This document shows positions 7,281 to 18,312 of a stretch of DNA of 42,360 nt, in pieces. The DNA comes from Kofleriaceae bacterium (GTDB lineage Bacteria; Myxococcota_A; Polyangia; Haliangiales; Haliangiaceae), in assembly GCA_024762925.1 (NCBI GenBank), contig JANTGM010000047.1, positions 1 to 42,360 on the forward strand. Reading direction: 5' to 3'. The translations under genes were made by a program, and so were the position numbers. Positions within the stretch are counted from its first letter, which is position 1. Each line of letters opens with the position of its first letter. The notes beneath the pieces are model-generated. The model was not told the DNA's origin, did no database searches, and saw only the letters and a program-made list of their open reading frames with translations.

Positions 7281-9658
7281 CTCGTTGGTTTCCACCGTCG
7301 AAGCAAAAGGGCATTGCTTAGCACGCTCACGCTTGATAACGCCATGGCGGCCCCTGCGACCATAGGTGAGAGAAACCCCAATGCGGCCAGTGGAATGCCA
7401 ATGGTGTTGTAAGCAAAGGCCCAAAACAGGTTCTGAAAAATCTTGCGAGTGGTGGCACGCGAAATCGAAATCGCATCAGCGACAAGCGCAGGCTCAGGGC
7501 GCGTGAGTGTAACGCCTGCGGTGTGCATCGCGACGTCACTTCCCGAGCCCATCGCGAATCCCACGTCAGCGGCCGCCAATGCCGGTGCGTCATTGACACC
7601 ATCGCCGACCATAGCAACCACATGCCCTTCGCTCTGCAGCGCTGCCACCTCAGCTGCCTTCTCACTTGGCAAGACTTCGGCAACAACACGCGCTACACCG
7701 AGATCTGAGGCGATCGCAGTTGCCGCCCGGCGATTGTCCCCGGTGAGCATCAGCGTCTCGACACCAAACGATGAAAGCCCCTCCAATGCCTCGCGAGCGC
7801 CAGCGCGGGGCTTGTCTCCCACGGCGATGCCCCCGAGGAGCTCGGAGCCTTGTACGACCCACACAACGGTCATGCCCTGTTCTTCAAGCTCTGATGCACG
7901 CGCCTGCCAAGGCTCAGTCTGCAGGCCCAGCTCCGCGACCAGCCGTGGGCTTCCCACGTGCACAACCTCGCCATCAACCAGGCCTCGAACACCTTTTCCT
8001 GGGAGTGCGATAAATTCTGAGGCCTTGCTGAGCGTAAGCTCTTGCTCGGCAGCAGCTCGTCGGATCCCCGATGCTAGTGGATGCTCACTGTCATGCTGCA
8101 CAGCAGCTGCGAGCGATAGCAATCGCTTGGGCTCATCGGTGAGTAGTTCGCGAACCTCGGGTCTGCCTTCAGTAAGAGTCCCGGTCTTGTCAAAAACCAC
8201 CAAGCTCACATCGCGTGTTCGTTCCAATGCGGGCGCATCCTTGATCAGTATGCCGGCGCGTGCCGCTGCCCCGGTGCCAACCATGAGTGCTGCTGGCGTC
8301 GCCAAACCGAGGGCACAGGGGCACGCAATCACCAGAACCGATACTGCATTGATTATGGCGACCTCAGTGCGTATGCCAGCAACCAGCCACCCAACCAACG
8401 TGATCAATGCTGTCATCACGACAATCGGTACGAATATCTCTGAGATGCGATCCACAGTCTTCTGAATCGGAGCTTTCGAGGCCTGTGCATTCTCGACAAG
8501 TCGAACGATCCGGGCGAGAGTGGAGTCATCGCCAACATGCGTTGCCTCGATGGCCAGCAAGCCGGCTCCATTGACCGATCCGCCCGTCACATCGTCTCCA
8601 ATCCTCTTGCTCTGCGGAAGGCTTTCACCGGTGAGCAACGACTCATCGAGCTGGCTCTCCCCTTCGACAATCGTTCCATCGACGGGAACACGCTCTCCAG
8701 GCCGCACCACCACAACTTCGCCGCGACCAACAGCGTCGGGCGGAACCTCAACCACCCTGTCTCCTTTGCGCACACGAGCCGATTCTGGTCGCAGCTCCAT
8801 AAGAGCGCGAATGGCCCTGGTAGTGCCCTGCTTTGCCCGGGTTTCTAGCCACTTGCCAAGCCGCACAAAGGTGATCACGGTGGCCGCACTCTCAAAATAG
8901 AGTTCACCACCACGCATCATGAGAACGAGGGAAAGCACAAAGGCCGCGGTCGTTCCCATCGCGACCAAGACATCCATGTTTGCGCTCTTTGATCGCAGAG
9001 CGCCCCATGCGCCTGTGTAGAAGCGGGCGCCAGCAATCAGTTGCACGGGGGTTGCTAAGAGAAGCTGAACCCAGCCTGGTGGCATCCAGTGAATGCCAAA
9101 GGGCGTCAGTGCCATCGGCGCAACGAGAGGCGCTGTCAGCATCGCCGACATCAGTAAAACACCTAGTTCACGCTTCGACTTCCGGGATTCAATCCGCTTG
9201 CGTTCCTCCTGCTCGGCAGCCGACGAAAGAGCCACGCTCGCTTCAAACCCTGCCTTTTCAATCGCGGAGATGAGTTGAGCGCGATCGACCGTGCCTGGCA
9301 TCACTGCGATCGTTGCAACTTCGCTTGCGAGATTCACCTGCGCGGAAACCACGCCACGCTGACGCTTGAGTACTCTCTCGATACGACCGGCGCAAGTCGC
9401 ACACGTCATACCGCCAATCTGTAGGCGGTGAGTTTCCGGGGGAACGCGAAACCCCGCACGCTCAATACTTTCGGCGAGGGACTCAGCATCTGTGGTTGCG
9501 CTCTCGAATACCACTGCTGCTTTTGCGCTCGCAAAGTTGACCGATGCTTGGGTCACTCCATCCTGCTTGCGTAGAACTCGCTCGATACGAGCCGCACAAC
9601 TGGCGCATGTCATGCCTTCCAGTGGAAGTGCGACCCGGGTCTGCCTTTGCTCCACCAT
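7277..9658 (-). CDS. copA: Copper-exporting P1B-type ATPase CopA
   Basis: 793 residues from the ATG at 9658. Two N-terminal heavy-metal domains (GMTCASC and GMTCATC) precede the membrane core. P-type hallmarks follow in order: TGES actuator loop, the CPC metal-binding helix ([16 protein letters not shown]), phosphorylation site DKTGTLTEG, the HP dipeptide (SEHPLASG), and hinge [16 protein letters not shown]. The C-terminus has SxxxNAL ([12 protein letters not shown]), as in Cu(I) pumps. It expels Cu(I) from the cytoplasm using ATP. This start is preferred because only 3-4 bases separate it from the predicted transcription start, and longer frames run through the promoter. First gene of the copper operon. 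Confidence 0.95.
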   Translation of the reverse strand: MVEQRQTRVALPLEGMTCASCAARIERVLRKQDGVTQASVNFASAKAAVVFESATTDAESLAESIERAGFRVPPETHRLQIGGMTCATCAGRIERVLKRQRGVVSAQVNLASEVATIAVMPGTVDRAQLISAIEKAGFEASVALSSAAEQEERKRIESRKSKRELGVLLMSAMLTAPLVAPMALTPFGIHWMPPGWVQLLLATPVQLIAGARFYTGAWGALRSKSANMDVLVAMGTTAAFVLSLVLMMRGGELYFESAATVITFVRLGKWLETRAKQGTTRAIRALMELRPESARVRKGDRVVEVPPDAVGRGEVVVVRPGERVPVDGTIVEGESQLDESLLTGESLPQSKRIGDDVTGGSVNGAGLLAIEATHVGDDSTLARIVRLVENAQASKAPIQKTVDRISEIFVPIVVMTALITLVGWLVAGIRTEVAIINAVSVLVIACPCALGLATPAALMVGTGAAARAGILIKDAPALERTRDVSLVVFDKTGTLTEGRPEVRELLTDEPKRLLSLAAAVQHDSEHPLASGIRRAAAEQELTLSKASEFIALPGKGVRGLVDGEVVHVGSPRLVAELGLQTEPWQARASELEEQGMTVVWVVQGSELLGGIAVGDKPRAGAREALEGLSSFGVETLMLTGDNRRAATAIASDLGVARVVAEVLPSEKAAEVAALQSEGHVVAMVGDGVNDAPALAAADVGFAMGSGSDVAMHTAGVTLTRPEPALVADAISISRATTRKIFQNLFWAFAYNTIGIPLAALGFLSPMVAGAAMALSSVSVLSNALLLRRWKPTR

Positions 9659-9668
9659 CTTCGAACAT

Positions 9669-9699
9669 ATCATAAACCTTCCAGTAGCTAGAAGGTCAA
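9669..9699 (-). promoter_or_regulatory. CueR-type promoter and operator of the copper operon
   Basis: On the minus strand TTGACC (-35, 9699-9694) and TATGAT (-10, 9674-9669) are 19 bp apart. Between and over them lies the dyad ACCTTC...GAAGGT (9676-9696). This matches the E. coli copA promoter in spacing and in the ACCTTCC/GGAAGGT arms. The expected start site at about 9662-9661 is only 3-4 bases before the copA ATG. One of the firmest regulatory calls in the window. Confidence 0.93.
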
Positions 9700-9836
9700 A
9701 CAGTGGAGGCACAATGCAGTTTTCGCGTTTTCTAACGACACCACGCGCACATATTTCTGCACTTGAAGGATGAGAAGCCATGGCGGCCACTCACAGAGCC
9801 TTGAATCTGGGCATGCCCTGTGCAATTCAGGAACAC

Positions 9837-10742
9837 ATGAATGATGCAAGCATCGTTGTAGCCACCGACTTCTCTGAGCAGGCCGCCAACGCCATCTCCC
9901 ATGCAGCTGTCATCGCGAAAGTGCGAGATGCCGAGCTCGTCCTGGTTCACGCCTTGAGCATGCCGGATAGTGGCTACAACCTTCCCTACACGTTTCGAAT
10001 TCCAGAGGCGTACCTTGAGCTTGCAGATGAGATTCGCAACGAATCGAAGGCCAAACTCAACAAGGAGAAGGAGCGTCTAGAGGCTCTTGGTCTTCGCGTG
10101 TCGATTCGCTGTGAAGCCGAGATGCCCGACCGGAGCATCCTCGCCGCTGCCGAAGCCTGCGATGCGGGCCTCATCGTAATTGGCAGCCATGGCCGCAAAG
10201 GCCTCGCGCGCTTCTTGCTTGGAAGCGTCGCAGAACATGTGGCTCGTCACGCAAAATGCGACGTCTTGGTTGCCCGAGGGCCAGCCCCCGACGCCGGCTA
10301 TCACAGGCTTCTTGTTCCTACTGACTTCTCGGAGGTTGGCGAACTCGTGGTGGGCCAGGCGGTCAATCTCATCGATGGCAAAGGCAGCATTGATCTCCTT
10401 CACTGTTGGGAACTCCCAGGTGTTCCAGTGAATTACTGGGGAAGCACCGACTACGGCCTTGGGGAGAGCATTCGCAAAGGCGCAGAGGAGTATGGAGAGA
10501 CCTGGACCAAGCGGTTTGCTACCGATGATGTTTCGATTGCCTTCTCAACAGAGAGGGGTGACCCGCGCCACGCCATTGAGGACCGCACTAAGAATAACGC
10601 CTACGACCTCGTCGTCATGGGTTCACATCACCGAAAAGGCATGCAGCGACTCCTGCTCGGAAGCGTCGCGGAAACAACCCTTAGACACCTGAACATGTCC
10701 GTGTACATAACCAGACCCGTTGAAGGCAAAGAACAAGAATAA
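9837..10742 (+). CDS. Tandem universal stress protein (UspA-UspA)
   Basis: 301 residues with two Usp domains. Domain 1 starts IVVATDFSEQAANAI and ends in the ATP-binding motif GSHGRKGLARFLLGSVAEHV; domain 2 starts LLVPTDFSE and ends GSHHRKGMQRLLLGSVAETT. Both have the G-2x-G-9x-G(S/T) nucleotide signature, so ATP binding is likely. No signal or membrane segment. The ATG at 9837 has AGGA 6 bases upstream; an upstream in-frame start (9780) would add residues without domain character. It is transcribed divergently from copA across a 178-base region holding the CueR site, which faces copA only, so copper control of this gene is not implied. Confidence 0.92.
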   Translation: MNDASIVVATDFSEQAANAISHAAVIAKVRDAELVLVHALSMPDSGYNLPYTFRIPEAYLELADEIRNESKAKLNKEKERLEALGLRVSIRCEAEMPDRSILAAAEACDAGLIVIGSHGRKGLARFLLGSVAEHVARHAKCDVLVARGPAPDAGYHRLLVPTDFSEVGELVVGQAVNLIDGKGSIDLLHCWELPGVPVNYWGSTDYGLGESIRKGAEEYGETWTKRFATDDVSIAFSTERGDPRHAIEDRTKNNAYDLVVMGSHHRKGMQRLLLGSVAETTLRHLNMSVYITRPVEGKEQE

Positions 10743-10854
10743 TTCTTACCGCGAAGGGGCCAGGCGAGATGCCCATGGCCAGAGAGACGCCTGCCATCGT
10801 TGCCGGTTCCAATCGTCAAGCCATGCGCCAACGAGAACGATTGGTGAATTGGCA

Positions 10855-10957
10855 ACTCGTGCGCGATCCATGAACATTGATTCGCGCTTCACTCGTCTTC
10901 TCGCCCGCTGGACAGACTGGCTCTGCCGTCTTCTTCGTTGTTCGGTCGCTTGCCCCA
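10855..10957. repeat. Dispersed repeat, copy 2
   Basis: About 100 bases similar to 80-180, including CACTCGTCTTCTCGCCCGCT at 10890-10909 and the following GTCTTCTTCGTTGTTC. It fills the gap between the convergent uspA and PEGA-barrel genes, ending at the latter's stop codon. The segment 10743-10854 before it holds no gene I can support. Confidence 0.6.
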
Positions 10958-12502
<1,545 letters not shown>

Positions 12503-12506
12503 TGGG

Positions 12507-13328
12507 TCAATCATACTGGGCATTTGCCCCAGACGCTACTTGCGTTGTGACTGGCGAGCCAATGGGAGGCAGGCGCAAATACCGAGAAAGTAGTCGGGTT
12601 CCCAAATAGAAGGGACCTGTATCAAGAAGCGCCACAATAAGCTTAAAGCAATACCCCGACACGATGTACACGAAGAGCTGGCCGATCAGTCCTTCATTGG
12701 GCTCGATTCGCAGGGCACCAACGTAGAAATGGGTGATTAGAATCACCGCGCTCGTATCGACTAGCTGACTTACGAGCGTGGATCCATTGTTGCGCAACCA
12801 GAGGTGGCGGCCGTTCGTGAGCCGTTTCCAGAAGTGAAAGACTCGCACATCAACGAACTGAGCAACCGCATACGCGATCATGGAGGCAACAACAGCAGCA
12901 AACGCCAGCTCTCGAACACCATCGAAAACGGGACTTGAGAAGCCCGGTAACACACCTCCAAGCCACAGCAATGCCATCACCCACACATTGAGACCAAGCC
13001 CAACCCAAACCACATTGTTGGCTCTTCGATGTCCGTAGAGTTCACAAATAAGGTCCGTGCAGAGAAAGGTCACGGGATAGGGCAGCACGCCAATGGCGAC
13101 CACCATGGGCACGGTGAGTCCAATACCGGGAATCGTAAACGTTAGGTCGACAAAGCGTGTGATGCCGATGATATTGAGTACCGAGAGCGTTCCTAAGAAT
13201 ATGCCGCTGAGAATCAGAAAAACTCGCTCACGGCGTCGAAACACCTCGACCTCCGAGAGCCTCTCCAGATCGGCATATTCGTGCTGCTGTGAGGGAAGCA
13301 GCTCTTCGAGAGGCAGGGAGCCAGCCAT
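12507..13328 (-). CDS. Queuosine precursor transporter (YhhQ/VUT family)
   Basis: 273 residues with about six membrane helices after a 35-residue soluble N-terminus. Family motifs are present: ILSGIFLGTLSVLNIIG, PYPVTFLCTDLICELYG (the most conserved stretch), and VAQFVDVRVFHFWKR, with a polar Gln/Asp pair in the helix. PF02592 proteins import queuine, preQ0 or preQ1 for tRNA modification. No other queuosine gene is in the window. The ATG at 13328 lies 53 bases from the divergent kinase gene. The downstream PEGA-barrel gene begins near its stop, so the two are probably one transcript although functionally unrelated. Confidence 0.92.
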   Translation of the reverse strand: MAGSLPLEELLPSQQHEYADLERLSEVEVFRRRERVFLILSGIFLGTLSVLNIIGITRFVDLTFTIPGIGLTVPMVVAIGVLPYPVTFLCTDLICELYGHRRANNVVWVGLGLNVWVMALLWLGGVLPGFSSPVFDGVRELAFAAVVASMIAYAVAQFVDVRVFHFWKRLTNGRHLWLRNNGSTLVSQLVDTSAVILITHFYVGALRIEPNEGLIGQLFVYIVSGYCFKLIVALLDTGPFYLGTRLLSRYLRLPPIGSPVTTQVASGANAQYD

Positions 13329-13381
13329 GACAGCAGAATAGCGCGAATTGCGGTAGGCTGTTCTCTACTGAGAGTGAAGAT

Positions 13382-14539
13382 ATGAGCAAAGGGGAGCGAA
13401 TACGAGATGGTCGCTATGAGCTAATCGATGTCGCTGGACGGGGCGGAATGGCCGTGGTCTGGCGTGCGACGCAGCATGGTGATGTTGGTTTCAAGCGCAC
13501 GGTCGCCGTCAAGCAGATGCACGACCACCTGAGCGAGAGTCCCCTTTACATCGATATGTTTGCCGAGGAGGCAAGAGTCTGTGCGGCGATGCAAAGCCCA
13601 AATATGGCTCAGGTCTACGACTTTGTTCGCGAAGACAACCGCTACTACCTAATCTTGGAATGGATCGACGGCATTGACCTTGGCAGCTTAATTCGCCACT
13701 TCACCAAACGCGATCAACAAATGCCTTGGGAAATGAGTGCCGCTATCGGTGTTGGAGTCCTGCGGGCTCTCGCCGACGCGCATGAACGCAAAGACGACGA
13801 TGGCAACGTCTGCCCGATATTGCATCGAGATATCTCTCCGCACAACATCCTCATTACCCAGCGTGGCATGGTCAAGCTCATTGATTTTGGGCTCTGCCTT
13901 GCGCCAGATCGCAAAAAAGATCTGACTGAACCAGGTGTGGTCAAAGGCAAGATGTCTTATCTCTCTCCAGAGATTGTTCAGGGCCACCGTCCAACGCCAA
14001 AGAGTGATCAGTTCTCGGTTGGCTCAGTCCTTTGGGAGAGTCTTGCAGGCAAGAAACTCTTTGATGGCGAAAATGATTTCGAGGTCTACACAAAGATTCG
14101 CGAAGGACAGGTGGCGCCGATTCGACCAATCCGTCGCGACCTCCCTCGAGCCATGGTTGGTATTCTGCAGAAGTCGCTTGCAACGGAAGAAGAAAATCGC
14201 TTTGCGAGCGCGCGTGAGATGGGACGAGAACTCTCTTCGGTCCTAAAGTCAGCTCGCACGGCTTCCAAAGATCTGCACGCACTGATTGGTAGAACCGTTG
14301 TCGATGCCCGGGAACACTTGGAAATGGGTGAACGAACTGGTGATCACTCCACAACAACCCCCATCGCCGATCCAGTGATCGATCAAGTAACGCTTCCAGG
14401 ACAGCAAGAAACCGAGACAAAGGACGGTCGCAAGAGACGCGGTACTGCACCGATTGCGGCTGATGCGGTTGTTGACACCACAGAGAAACAAGAGCGCAAA
14501 GGGCTTCTGCACCGCTTGCCGTTCTTCAATCGACGATAG
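13382..14539 (+). CDS. Soluble Ser/Thr protein kinase
   Basis: 385 residues with a complete Hanks-type kinase domain at about 10-275: glycine loop GRGGMA, ATP lysine 44 in VAVK, catalytic loop HRDISPHN (148-155), DFG at 168, activation/P+1 region GKMSYLSPE. All catalytic residues are present, so it should be active. The C-terminal ~110 residues are polar, with Thr-Thr-Pro motifs and a basic end, and lack a membrane segment, so the protein is cytoplasmic. GAGAGTGAAG immediately precedes the ATG. It lies 165 bases upstream of the pseudokinase gene on the same strand and is a plausible partner for it. Confidence 0.95.
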   Translation: MSKGERIRDGRYELIDVAGRGGMAVVWRATQHGDVGFKRTVAVKQMHDHLSESPLYIDMFAEEARVCAAMQSPNMAQVYDFVREDNRYYLILEWIDGIDLGSLIRHFTKRDQQMPWEMSAAIGVGVLRALADAHERKDDDGNVCPILHRDISPHNILITQRGMVKLIDFGLCLAPDRKKDLTEPGVVKGKMSYLSPEIVQGHRPTPKSDQFSVGSVLWESLAGKKLFDGENDFEVYTKIREGQVAPIRPIRRDLPRAMVGILQKSLATEEENRFASAREMGRELSSVLKSARTASKDLHALIGRTVVDAREHLEMGERTGDHSTTTPIADPVIDQVTLPGQQETETKDGRKRRGTAPIAADAVVDTTEKQERKGLLHRLPFFNRR

Positions 14540-14593
14540 TCCACCGCGATTGTGGACATGCGGCATCAATAGCGATTGAGGTCCACAGTCCAA

Positions 14594-14649
14594 GGAGAAG
14601 GTCGACGCACAGGAGTAGGTCGACGCACACATCAGCCCACAGCTGTGGG
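14594..14649. repeat. 18-bp tandem repeat followed by a 14-bp palindrome
   Basis: GGAGAAGGTCGACGCACA (14594-14611) is repeated with one mismatch at 14612-14629. Seven bases later comes the perfect palindrome CCCACAGCTGTGGG (14636-14649). All lie in the 165-base gap between the soluble kinase and the pseudokinase genes. Candidate operator array; a hairpin is also possible, but no T-run follows. Confidence 0.5.
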
Positions 14650-14704
14650 TTCCAGGCTCGCGTTTTCGAGTGCATCAGAGGTCGCAGCCTTGACTCTGCA
14701 GTAG

Positions 14705-17302
14705 GTGCAGGTGTGCAGTGCTTTGCTCCACATCAATGTCCTTCCTGACCTGGTGCACAAGCTCGGCTATACTTCGTACAGACCATTGCTGGGTGCCTTG
14801 ACCACGCCGACGAACTCCCCAAGCTTCGGGAGCTTTACCCTGCTCGCGAAACTCGCGCGTGGGGACATTGGCGATCTGTTTCTGGCACGCAGCCAAGGTG
14901 CTGGCGGTTTCGAAAAACTCGTCATTATCAAGCGCATTCATCCTGAGTTCATGCGTGATGAGGAGATTTCAAATCTCTTCCATACCGAAGCGCAATTGGC
15001 CGCGCGAATCGAACACCCAAACGTTCGCATCGTCTATGAAATTGGAAGCAACGATGCGCACCACTACATCGCGCTCGAGTACCTGGAAGGAGTTCCCCTT
15101 GTTGACCTGCTCCTCTCTCGCAAACGTGAGAGACGACTTGCGGATCCCAGACTGATCGCGTCACTCATTTCGCAAGCTTGCCAAGGACTTCACGCCGCCC
15201 ACAAGATCGAGCACCGAGGACGCCCACTCGTTCACGGAGATATCAATCCAAGAAGCCTCTTTGTCACTGAGTCGGGCACGACCAAGCTGCTCGACTTTGA
15301 CATTGTGGAAATGCGAGGAGCACTAGCGAAGCGCCACGGATTCGTTCGCCGAACGATTGCATACATGTCGCCCGAGGAAGTGCGTAGCGATGTCCTGGAT
15401 CGTCGCAGCGATATCTTCTCTCTCGGTGTTGTGGCGTGGGAAGCGATTACTGGACGCCGGCTCTTTAAGCAAGAGACCCGCGACAAGACTCTGGCAGCCA
15501 TCGACCGTGGACAGATTCCCAACGCCAAGGACTTGCAGAGCGACATTTCCGATGCATTGAACGCGACCATCATGCGGTCGCTTGCCCGGGATCCAACGCT
15601 CAGGTTTCAAAATGCGCAAGACTTTGGCTCCGCGATTGATCGCGCAATGCTCGACGAAGGGCCACCGCTGACGCCCGTTGCTCTCTCAACACTGATCAAG
15701 GACGCTTTTGGGCCGGCACTTGAGACACAGCGAAACTTCGTGCGCTCTGCGCGCAAGACACAGGATGCCGACAATGATGTCCAAGGCGACATTCACGGGG
15801 GATTTGGCGAATTTGACAACCCTACGGTCGTTGCCCAAACACCGGTCGATCCAGATGATTGGAACGTTCCCACAACGGTTGGTGGCCAAGAGCTGATAGC
15901 GGCCATCGACTCGATGGCTGATGCGAGTGACTTTGGAGAAAGCACGGGTGCAGCGACGAACCCTAGCCATGCCCCCACCGATCCGTTTAAGAAAATCTCT
16001 AAGGATGCAGATTTCTCAAATACAGGCAGTCCACCGATATGGCAAGACACTCGCAATCTCGTCTTGTCTGAGGTAGAAGCAGATAGCATCAGTGAGAACG
16101 ACGATGAGGAGAAGACGGGTGCAGTCGTCCTACCTAGAGCGGACTCCTTCGGCATCAACGACTACGGCCTGGCAGCTCCGCATTCAGGCGAGAACGCCGC
16201 GCCAAATGAGACCGAAGACGAAACGCACCCTGGCGAAACACTGCCAGGGAAAACGCACCCAGGCAAAACCCTGCCAGGGGAAACGCGTCCTGGCAAGACA
16301 CGCCCTGGAGAAGATGATGGTCTTGCCATAGAAACAACACGACCACATTCGTTTGGCCCTCCCCCTGCACTCGAAGCACCACTGGTGGCTCGTCCCGAGT
16401 CAAGGGCACGCGTAACATCATCTCCTCCGGGCAGCATCTACGACCGCCGGCTAGGCACAATCAACACGCCAACACCAGAAACAACCACGCCCGCCTTAAC
16501 GAGCCTGCCAATCCCGAGTGAGCACGAGAGCCTTGATCTGGCGAGCAAGCCAAAACGCAGCAAGGGGCGCCTCGCGGTTGCGTTCTTGGGCACAGCGGCT
16601 GTAGTGCTCGGTGCTCTGCTATTCGTCTTCTCCGATGACAAGAAGAAGGCCATGGGTGCGGCAAACGTCGCGCCTGTGATATCAGAGCCAGCGACCGTGG
16701 ACAGGCCATCGAACAATCCGGGGGCTGGAGCGGCAGCGGGCATTCTCGCAGCGGCCAATGGGCCGCAGGACGAGACGACCGAGAGCCAAGCAGCCGTCCC
16801 AAGCCATGCACCCGACGCCGGCGTGGAGTCTAGCCCGGATTCCAACACTCCAGAAGCGCAAGAGCAAATCAACGGCGATGTGGCTGTGACTGGCGCAGCT
16901 GTCAATAGGAAGAACTCTCAGGACGACAAGAGCGACGATCGCAAGAGCGACAAGAACAAGAAAGATCGCAAGAGCAACAAGGACAAGAAAGATCGCAAGA
17001 GCGACAAGTCCAGCACTGCGATTGCAAAGTCACCCCCCACCAAGAAGAACGCGACAAAGGCGACAACGACCAAGCCCCCAAAAAACACGAGCAATGCGCC
17101 CGGCTTCCTCACAGTCGCGGCAAGTCCATACGCAACGGTCTTCGTCGATGGTAAGAAGCGCGGAATTACGCCAATCGTCAAACTAAAACTCAAGCCAGGG
17201 GTGCACCGGCTCAAGCTTGTGAGCTCTGCTGGCGGCAAATCCAAGAACTTGAAGGTCCGCATCAAATCTGGCGACGTCATGCGCCAAAACGTCCGTTTCT
17301 AA
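14705..17302 (+). CDS. Membrane pseudokinase with extracytoplasmic PEGA domain
   Basis: Up to 865 residues. A Hanks-type kinase fold at about 40-325 keeps the ATP lysine (K76 in VIIK) and the APE-like segment (YMSPEEV), but its catalytic loop reads HGDINPRS (metal-binding Asn replaced by Ser184) and DFG reads DFD (197-199). A long acidic linker follows, with PGKT/PGET repeats at about 507-538. One membrane helix (about 622-644) is followed by a Lys/Asp-rich repeat (KKDRKS) and a C-terminal PEGA domain (799-865) outside the cytoplasm. The frame opens with GTG at 14705 with no clear ribosome-binding site; GTG at 14753 is an alternative. Probably a sensor or scaffold; residual activity cannot be excluded. 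Confidence 0.9.
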   Translation: MQVCSALLHINVLPDLVHKLGYTSYRPLLGALTTPTNSPSFGSFTLLAKLARGDIGDLFLARSQGAGGFEKLVIIKRIHPEFMRDEEISNLFHTEAQLAARIEHPNVRIVYEIGSNDAHHYIALEYLEGVPLVDLLLSRKRERRLADPRLIASLISQACQGLHAAHKIEHRGRPLVHGDINPRSLFVTESGTTKLLDFDIVEMRGALAKRHGFVRRTIAYMSPEEVRSDVLDRRSDIFSLGVVAWEAITGRRLFKQETRDKTLAAIDRGQIPNAKDLQSDISDALNATIMRSLARDPTLRFQNAQDFGSAIDRAMLDEGPPLTPVALSTLIKDAFGPALETQRNFVRSARKTQDADNDVQGDIHGGFGEFDNPTVVAQTPVDPDDWNVPTTVGGQELIAAIDSMADASDFGESTGAATNPSHAPTDPFKKISKDADFSNTGSPPIWQDTRNLVLSEVEADSISENDDEEKTGAVVLPRADSFGINDYGLAAPHSGENAAPNETEDETHPGETLPGKTHPGKTLPGETRPGKTRPGEDDGLAIETTRPHSFGPPPALEAPLVARPESRARVTSSPPGSIYDRRLGTINTPTPETTTPALTSLPIPSEHESLDLASKPKRSKGRLAVAFLGTAAVVLGALLFVFSDDKKKAMGAANVAPVISEPATVDRPSNNPGAGAAAGILAAANGPQDETTESQAAVPSHAPDAGVESSPDSNTPEAQEQINGDVAVTGAAVNRKNSQDDKSDDRKSDKNKKDRKSNKDKKDRKSDKSSTAIAKSPPTKKNATKATTTKPPKNTSNAPGFLTVAASPYATVFVDGKKRGITPIVKLKLKPGVHRLKLVSSAGGKSKNLKVRIKSGDVMRQNVRF
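16226..16315 (+). repeat. 15-bp tandem repeat in the pseudokinase linker
   Basis: Six imperfect copies of a five-codon unit encoding (H/L/R)-P-G-(E/K)-T. Successive copies carry CTGGC/GCCAG-type inverted cores, so the DNA can also form hairpins. It sits in the cytoplasmic linker between the kinase fold and the membrane helix and supplies repeated threonines, possible phosphorylation sites. Confidence 0.8.
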
Positions 17303-17319
17303 TCGCCCCAAAATTGCGA

Positions 17320-18312
17320 ATGTACACACGAATTGCAATCCCCACCCTGCTCTTCTTCGCGCTCGTTGGATCACCAACCTCCCATGCAGACAAGACCACA
17401 GAGAGCGCACAAAAAGGGCTTGCAGAGCTTCGATTTGAAGACGCACGCTCCATCGCCCTTAAAGGCCTGAAGGAGGGAACACGTGGTCCAGAGAACGTCT
17501 CCACGCTCTACATGATTCTCGGCCAGGTCTCAGCGTCGCTAGGCGATGATGCCGATGCCGAAGAGGCCTTTCGCGCTGCACTAAGTCTCGACGGTGAGGC
17601 GAGCTTGCCCGAAGGTGTATCACCAAAGCTCAGCGAACCTTTCTCAAGAGCCAAGGCGAGCCTAGAAGACGAGCAGCCGATCAAGCTGCTCAGCGAATTG
17701 GCTGCAGATGGCCAGCTTAGCGTCCAGATTGCCTCAGACCCTGCAAAGCTCGTCGGGGGCGTTGAAGCTTCCTACCAGCTGGACGGCGCACCGAAAACGA
17801 AACGAGCCAAAGGCACGGGCACGATTCGCCTGGAATTGCCAAGTGGCATCATCAAGCTTGAGGTCGCTCTGACCGATGCGCATGGCAACCAACTCACATC
17901 ACCAGAGCCTGTCGACGTGGGGGAGATCGAAACCAACGTTGTCATGAAAGATGACCTCACCTCGCCAACAGCGTCCCCACCGATCTACAAGCGATGGCAA
18001 CTCTATGCTGGCTTGGCAATCGGCAGCTTCGCAACAGGCGCCTACTATGGAAACGCCTCGCGTTCCAAGACTGATGAGATCGCTCAACTTGAGGACGGCA
18101 CAGAGTTTTCCGTAGCGCAAGACTTGGAAGATCAGGCCAAGAAACGTGCGCTCTATGCGAACATCGGCTTTGCCGCTGGTGCGGCTCTGGGAGCAGCCGC
18201 GGTTTGGATGTTTTTGAGCGAAGCGCCAACACCTGAGGCCCCTTTGGCAACGGCAATCGTGCCCATGGTAGATATGGACCGACTAGGCGTTGCTGCTCAT
18301 GTTTCCTTCTAG
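17320..18312 (+). CDS. Envelope TPR-type protein with two C-terminal membrane segments
   Basis: 330 residues from the ATG at 17320 (a TTG 6 bases earlier is also in frame). A signal peptide (MYTRIAIPTLLFFALVGSPTSHA) precedes a TPR-like helical region (about 25-105; LRFEDARSIALKGLKEG, GDDADAEEAFRAALSLDG). A beta-rich middle follows, then two hydrophobic segments near the C-terminus (WQLYAGLAIGSFATGAYYG and ALYANIGFAAGAALGAAAVWMFL). This layout is common in Myxococcota beside PEGA-domain kinases. It starts 17 bases after the pseudokinase gene and overlaps the D,D-dipeptidase gene by 14 bases, so the three are one transcriptional unit. Exact function unknown. Confidence 0.85.
   Translation: MYTRIAIPTLLFFALVGSPTSHADKTTESAQKGLAELRFEDARSIALKGLKEGTRGPENVSTLYMILGQVSASLGDDADAEEAFRAALSLDGEASLPEGVSPKLSEPFSRAKASLEDEQPIKLLSELAADGQLSVQIASDPAKLVGGVEASYQLDGAPKTKRAKGTGTIRLELPSGIIKLEVALTDAHGNQLTSPEPVDVGEIETNVVMKDDLTSPTASPPIYKRWQLYAGLAIGSFATGAYYGNASRSKTDEIAQLEDGTEFSVAQDLEDQAKKRALYANIGFAAGAALGAAAVWMFLSEAPTPEAPLATAIVPMVDMDRLGVAAHVSF

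Noticed and set aside
7443-8465. 340-codon plus-strand frame
   Set aside because: Antisense shadow of copA; Ser/Thr/Pro-rich with no domain, while copA has all P-type motifs.
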